A DNA stretch of 64,000 nucleotides from Hydrogenophaga sp. (GTDB lineage: Bacteria > Pseudomonadota > Gammaproteobacteria > Burkholderiales > Burkholderiaceae_C), in assembly GCF_026125785.1 (NCBI RefSeq), contig NZ_JAHCKL010000004.1, positions 124,001 through 188,000 on the forward strand. Reading direction: 5' to 3'. A program made the position numbers and the translations under genes. The notes under the pieces were generated by a model, which worked only from the letters and a program-made list of their open reading frames with translations, was not told the DNA's origin and did not search any database. Numbering within the stretch: the stretch's first letter is position 1; each line of letters opens with the position of its first letter. Below are positions 60,136 through 64,000 of the stretch, piece after piece.

Positions 60136-61599
60136 ATGAGCAACAGCCTCTTGTCAAACAATGAGTGGATTGGAAAAGCCTTTGGGCAGGGTTGGAAGAA
60201 CCTGCGCGGCGGCAGCATCGACGTGGTGGAACCCGCGACGGGGCGGGTGCTCTCGCGCGTGGCCAAGGCCAATGCGCACGACATCCGCAACGCCTGCCAG
60301 TCGGCCCGCCTGGCCCAGAAGGGCTGGAGCGCCCTGCCCTACCAGGCACGTGCCGCCATATTTCGCCAAGCCGCCGCACTGCTGGAGACCAATCGCAGCG
60401 AGTTCGCCAGTTGGATCGTCCGCGAGACCGGCGGCATCACGCCCAAGGCGATGTTCGAGATCGATTCGGTGCTGCACCACCTGCATGAGGCGGCTGCCAT
60501 GCTGACCCAGCCCAGAGGCCTGGTACTGCCCAGCGCGGACGGCGTCACCAGCCTGGCTCGCCGCGTGCCGCATGGCGTGGTCGGCGTCATTTCCCCCTTC
60601 AACTTTCCTTTCCTGCTGACCAGCCGCGCCGCACTGCCGGCCCTGGCCTGTGGCAATGCGGTGGTGCTCAAGCCCGACCCGCGTACACCCGTCAGCGGCG
60701 GCGTGCTGCTGGCTTTGCTGCTGCAGGCCGCGGGCCTGCCGGAGGGGGTGCTGCACATGCTGCCGGGTGAAGCGGAAGCGGGCGAGGCCCTGGTGACCGA
60801 CCCCGATGTGGCCATGATCTCCTTCACCGGATCGACCGCCGTGGGCCGCCGTGTGGGCGAGCTGGCGGGACGGCACCTCAAGAAAGTGGCGCTGGAGCTG
60901 GGCGGCAAGAACGCCCTGATCGTGCTGGACGACGCCGACCTGGATCTGGCGGTGTGCGGTGCGACCTGGGCGTCCTATCTGCACCAGGGCCAGATCTGCA
61001 TGAGCGCAGGCCGCCACCTCGTGCACCAGAGCCTGCTGGAATCGTACGGCCAGCGCATGGCCGAGAAGGCACGTGCCCTGCCCGTGGGCAATCCCCATAC
61101 GGACCCCGTGGCCCTGGGGCCGCTCATCACCGCCAAGCAGGTTGAACGCGTGCAGCGGCTGGTGGACGAATCCGTGCGTCTGGGAGCCGTGCTGCTGGCT
61201 GGAGGCAAGCCCAATGGCCTGTTCTACCCGGCCACCGTGCTGGCACAGGTAACACCGAAGATGCCCGTGTTCCAGGAAGAAATTTTCGGCCCGGTCATCG
61301 CCATCACCGGCTTTGCAACCGACGACGAGGCCGTGGCGCTCGCCAACGACACCGAGTACGGCCTCTCGGCAGGCATACACACCGCCAACGTCGGCCGGGG
61401 CATGGCCCTCGCCGAACGCCTGCACGTGGGTCTCGTGCACGTCAACGACCAGACGGTCAACGACGACGGCACCATGCCCATGGGCGGGCGCGGCGCCTCC
61501 GGCAACGGTTCGCGCCACGGCGGGCCAGCCAACTGGGACGAATTCACCCAGTGGCAATGGACGACGGTGCGCAACACGGCACCGGCCTATCCGCTCTGA
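60136..61599 (+). CDS. Aldehyde dehydrogenase (benzaldehyde/vanillin dehydrogenase-like)
   Basis: A 487-residue NAD(P)-dependent aldehyde dehydrogenase. The catalytic Cys288 is in HQGQICMSAGR, the general base Glu254 in LELGGKN, and the coenzyme fold GNAVVLKPDP and FTGSTAVG. The VNDQTVNDDGTMPMGGRGASGNG tail resembles salicylaldehyde/benzaldehyde dehydrogenases. The ATG at 60136 follows AGGAGCAAC. It likely oxidises an aldehyde to the acid that the CoA-transferase then activates. Confidence 0.93.
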   Translation: MSNSLLSNNEWIGKAFGQGWKNLRGGSIDVVEPATGRVLSRVAKANAHDIRNACQSARLAQKGWSALPYQARAAIFRQAAALLETNRSEFASWIVRETGGITPKAMFEIDSVLHHLHEAAAMLTQPRGLVLPSADGVTSLARRVPHGVVGVISPFNFPFLLTSRAALPALACGNAVVLKPDPRTPVSGGVLLALLLQAAGLPEGVLHMLPGEAEAGEALVTDPDVAMISFTGSTAVGRRVGELAGRHLKKVALELGGKNALIVLDDADLDLAVCGATWASYLHQGQICMSAGRHLVHQSLLESYGQRMAEKARALPVGNPHTDPVALGPLITAKQVERVQRLVDESVRLGAVLLAGGKPNGLFYPATVLAQVTPKMPVFQEEIFGPVIAITGFATDDEAVALANDTEYGLSAGIHTANVGRGMALAERLHVGLVHVNDQTVNDDGTMPMGGRGASGNGSRHGGPANWDEFTQWQWTTVRNTAPAYPL

Positions 61600-61646
61600 A
61601 CACGCCGATACCGGCGCCCAGACGCTTCAACCCCTTGGAGACAACC

Positions 61647-62639
61647 ATGATGCGCAAGACTTCCTTCCTCGCCCGCCTGCTGCAGAAGACTTTGCTGGGC
61701 ACCGCCGCGACCGTTGCGGGCCTGGGCCTGCCCGCCGCGCAGGCCCAGGACAAGCCCCTGGTCCGCGTCCTCGTCGGCTTTCCGCCGGGCGTGGGCACCG
61801 ACAACCTCGCCCGCATGTACGCCGAGGCCCTATCGGAATCGCTGGGCGTGAGCACCGTGGTGGAGAACCGGCCGGGCGCCGGCGGTCAACTGGCCGCGCA
61901 GGCCCTGCGGCAGGCCACGCCGGAAAGCAACACACTCATGTTCACGGTGGACCACCAGGTCGTCATGCTGCCGTTGATCATGAAAAGCCCGGGTTTCGAC
62001 GTGAAGAAGGACATGCAGCCGGTGGCGCGCCTGGTCAACTTCTACACCTGCCTGGCGGTACCCGCGTCGTCGACGGTCAAGGACCTCGCCGGCTTCGTCG
62101 AGGCGGCGCGCAAGACGCCGGACCAGGGCAACGTAGCCATTCCCGCGCCAGGCTCACAGCCCCACTTCCTCACCTACGTGCTGCAGCAGAAGTACGGCGT
62201 CGATCTGCGCGCGGTGCCCTACCGGGGTGCCGCGCCGGCCATCGTCGATCTGGTGGGCGGCCAGATCGCCTCGGCCATCGTGCCCTGCGACGCGCTCGTG
62301 CAATACCGCCAGGGCGGCAAAGTGCGCATCCTCGCGGTGGCCTCCGAGAAGCGCTACAAGCCCATGGCCGACGTACCAACCTTCGGCGAGCTCGGTTTCA
62401 AGATGCCCGCGGACAGCTTCCTGGGTGTCTACGCGGCGGCGAGCATGAAGCCCGAACTGGTGCGCCAGATCTCCGGGGCGACCCGCCGCATGTTCGATTC
62501 CCCCAAGGTAGTGGAGAAGTTCGCCAGCACGCTCATGGAACCGGCCTACGCCGGGCCCGACGAGCTGCGCAGCATCGTCGAGAAGAACACCGAGTTCTGG
62601 GGCGAGCAGGTCCGCAAATCCAACTTCCAGGCCCAGTAA
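61647..62639 (+). CDS. Bug-type (TTT family) periplasmic solute-binding receptor
   Basis: A 330-residue receptor with a long signal sequence (KTLLGTAATVAGLGLPAAQA, cleavage before QDK) and the Bug motifs VLVGFPPGVGTDNLAR, ENRPGAGGQLAAQ, IPAPGSQPHFLTYVL, PYRGAAPAIVDLVGGQI and DVPTFGELGFK. Found 47 bases after the aldehyde dehydrogenase with a Shine-Dalgarno TTGGAGAC. It probably captures the substrate of the second catabolic cluster. No TctAB membrane genes are near. Confidence 0.92.
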   Translation: MMRKTSFLARLLQKTLLGTAATVAGLGLPAAQAQDKPLVRVLVGFPPGVGTDNLARMYAEALSESLGVSTVVENRPGAGGQLAAQALRQATPESNTLMFTVDHQVVMLPLIMKSPGFDVKKDMQPVARLVNFYTCLAVPASSTVKDLAGFVEAARKTPDQGNVAIPAPGSQPHFLTYVLQQKYGVDLRAVPYRGAAPAIVDLVGGQIASAIVPCDALVQYRQGGKVRILAVASEKRYKPMADVPTFGELGFKMPADSFLGVYAAASMKPELVRQISGATRRMFDSPKVVEKFASTLMEPAYAGPDELRSIVEKNTEFWGEQVRKSNFQAQ

Positions 62640-62667
62640 CACCCCTTCACGTCTGCTCCACGACCCC

Positions 62668-63843
62668 ATGACCAAGATCGTCCAAGTCGAATGCATCCCG
62701 GTATCGACGCCGCTGAAAAAGCCGGTGATCATGCCCAACACGCGCATCACCTCCATCGACAGCGTCGTGCTCAAACTCACTTGCGAGGACGGCACCGTCG
62801 GCTTCAGCGACTCTGGAGACACCTCGTCCTGGTACCGGGGCGAACTGCAAGAGTCCATCATCGGCATGATCGCCAACGTGATCGCGCCGCGCATCCTGCT
62901 GGGCGAGGATCCGCGCAAGATCGAAAAGATCGTCGGCAAGATGGACCTGCTGGTGCGCGACAACAACCAGGCCAAGGCCACGGTGGACTTCGCGCTGCAC
63001 GACCTCAAGGGCAAGTTGCTGGGCGTGCCCGTCTACGAGTTGCTGGGCGGCCGCACGATCGAGGCAGCGCGCCAGGGCTGGGTGCTCTCGGCCGGCAAGC
63101 CCGAAGACGTGGCGGCCGAAGCCCGCAAGGCCAAGGACACGGGCTTTGCCCTGTTCAAGATGAAGATCGGCTACGGCTCGCTGCAGGACGACATCGACAT
63201 GGTCCATGCGGTGCGCGACACCGTGGGCTCCGATGCCTATCTGACCATCGACGCCAACGGCTTCTGGAGCTACGAGAAAGCCCTGCACATCATCCGCAGG
63301 ATCGACTCGGCCGGCCTCGACCTCATCGAGCAGCCGCTGCCGCACTGGGACATCGAGGGCATGGCCCGCCTGCGGGCCGCGGTGCGCACGCCCATCTACG
63401 CGGACGAATCTGCCCAGGAACTGCACAACCTCAAGGAAATCATCGACCGCCGCGCCGCCGACGGCCTGTTCATCAAGCTCCAGAAAGCCGGCGGCATCCT
63501 CAAGTCGCAGCGCTGGCTCACCCTGGCACGCCTGGCGGGCCTGCCCGTGCATTGCGGCTGCATGATCGGCTCGGGTCTGGAACACAGCCCCTCGGCCCAC
63601 CTGTGGACCGCCAACGACTGGGCCACGCAAGGCCTCAACGAATCGATCGGGCCGCTGATGATCCACGGCACCATGGAAAGCCACCACATCGAACCCGGCA
63701 CAGACATCGCCTTGAACATTCCCCGGTTCGAAGGCGGCCTGTGCTATCCCAATGAAGGTCCGGGTTTCGGCATCGAACTCAACGACGACTTCATCACCCG
63801 CAACCAGACGCCGGGGAAGTCGGGCTGCCTGGTCAAAGCATGA
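62668..63843 (+). CDS. Mandelate racemase/muconate lactonizing enzyme family protein (enolase superfamily)
   Basis: A 391-residue enolase-superfamily enzyme. The active-site lysines K164 and K166 (FKMKIG), metal ligands D195 (TIDANG), E221 (LIEQPL) and D246/E247 (YADES), and the second base K270/K273 (FIKLQKAGG) follow the muconate lactonizing/dipeptide epimerase pattern. The reaction could be a cycloisomerisation, racemisation or syn-elimination; the CoA-ester setting suggests a carboxylate substrate. It starts 28 bases after the Bug receptor gene and its stop overlaps the second CoA-transferase (ATGA). Confidence 0.9.
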   Translation: MTKIVQVECIPVSTPLKKPVIMPNTRITSIDSVVLKLTCEDGTVGFSDSGDTSSWYRGELQESIIGMIANVIAPRILLGEDPRKIEKIVGKMDLLVRDNNQAKATVDFALHDLKGKLLGVPVYELLGGRTIEAARQGWVLSAGKPEDVAAEARKAKDTGFALFKMKIGYGSLQDDIDMVHAVRDTVGSDAYLTIDANGFWSYEKALHIIRRIDSAGLDLIEQPLPHWDIEGMARLRAAVRTPIYADESAQELHNLKEIIDRRAADGLFIKLQKAGGILKSQRWLTLARLAGLPVHCGCMIGSGLEHSPSAHLWTANDWATQGLNESIGPLMIHGTMESHHIEPGTDIALNIPRFEGGLCYPNEGPGFGIELNDDFITRNQTPGKSGCLVKA

Positions 63844-64000
63844 CGGCACGCCAGGGCCCACTGAGCCACCTCACGGTGGTGGAGTTCGCCGGCCTGGGCC
63901 CTTGCCCCTTCGCCGGCATGATGCTGGCAGACCAGGGCGCGCGCGTCATCCGCATCGATCGCCCGCCCCGCCCCGGCAAACCGGACGGGATGGCCGCCCT
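63840..64000 (+). CDS. CaiB/alpha-methylacyl-CoA racemase family CoA-transferase, 3' truncated by window edge
   Basis: Only the first 53 codons are present, starting [20 protein letters not shown]. The motif [30 protein letters not shown] is typical of the CaiB/racemase family and resembles alpha-methylacyl-CoA racemase more than the 56870 gene. It is coupled to the preceding gene by ATGA. The rest lies outside the window, so function within the family is open. Confidence 0.85.
   Translation, partial: MTARQGPLSHLTVVEFAGLGPCPFAGMMLADQGARVIRIDRPPRPGKPDGMAA

Overview
The window is GC-rich chromosomal DNA that looks like a betaproteobacterium of the order Burkholderiales, most probably family Comamonadaceae (Hydrogenophaga/Acidovorax-like). 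This rests on the Bug-type (TTT) solute receptors, a DUF4148 protein, the blocks yicC-gmk-rpoZ-spoT and lolB-ispE-tRNA-Gln-prs-rplY-pth, and the GC-rich codon use. No species can be named from the sequence alone. No rRNA, insertion sequence, prophage or CRISPR array is visible.

Layout. 1-2804: 3' end of a urease operon (ureC' E F G), then tRNA-Ser(UGA). About 2930-3960: a GC-poor islet with one orphan membrane protein. 3964-15630: an acyl-CoA catabolic cluster on the minus strand (three short-chain dehydrogenases, a Zn-ribbon protein plus thiolase-like protein, a MaoC hydratase, a large acyl-CoA dehydrogenase, an Old Yellow Enzyme, an acyl-CoA ligase and a Bug receptor), facing a TetR regulator with two palindromic operators. 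15710-18360: a DUF4148 exported protein divergent from a CusR/CopR-like two-component system. 18379-22986: minus-strand operon kinase-phosphatase-rph-rdgB-hemW. 23048-27193: yicC-gmk-rpoZ and spoT. 27205-48041: mostly housekeeping (greB, two tRNAs, hrcA, nadK, recN, rapZ, mutY, a dynamin-like GTPase, mutM, a TPR protein, lolB, ispE, tRNA-Gln, prs, rplY, pth, a ferredoxin, coaD, rsmD, two M16 proteases, ftsY).

48049-51543 holds an ECF sigma factor with a zinc-finger anti-sigma candidate, divergent from a small exported Cys-rich peptide (DUF2282), an MNIO/DUF692 enzyme, a DUF2063 partner and a DoxX membrane protein. This is the architecture of the recently recognised bufferin (RiPP) and gold-induced gigPABT clusters, which handle copper or other soft-metal stress. 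It is the most exciting system in the window. Next come uppP, a DUF2214-like/DUF4399 pair behind a good sigma-54 promoter candidate, a RidA protein, selD and a soluble sugar dehydrogenase.

56837-64000 is a second CoA-ester catabolic cluster: CoA-transferase, TetR, acyl-CoA dehydrogenase, aldehyde dehydrogenase, Bug receptor, an enolase-superfamily enzyme and a second, truncated CoA-transferase. Its two divergent promoters carry the same TetR-type operator core, and one copy lies in a perfect 46-bp palindrome. Both catabolic clusters pair an uptake receptor with CoA activation and beta-oxidation-type enzymes. Their substrates cannot be read from the sequence.
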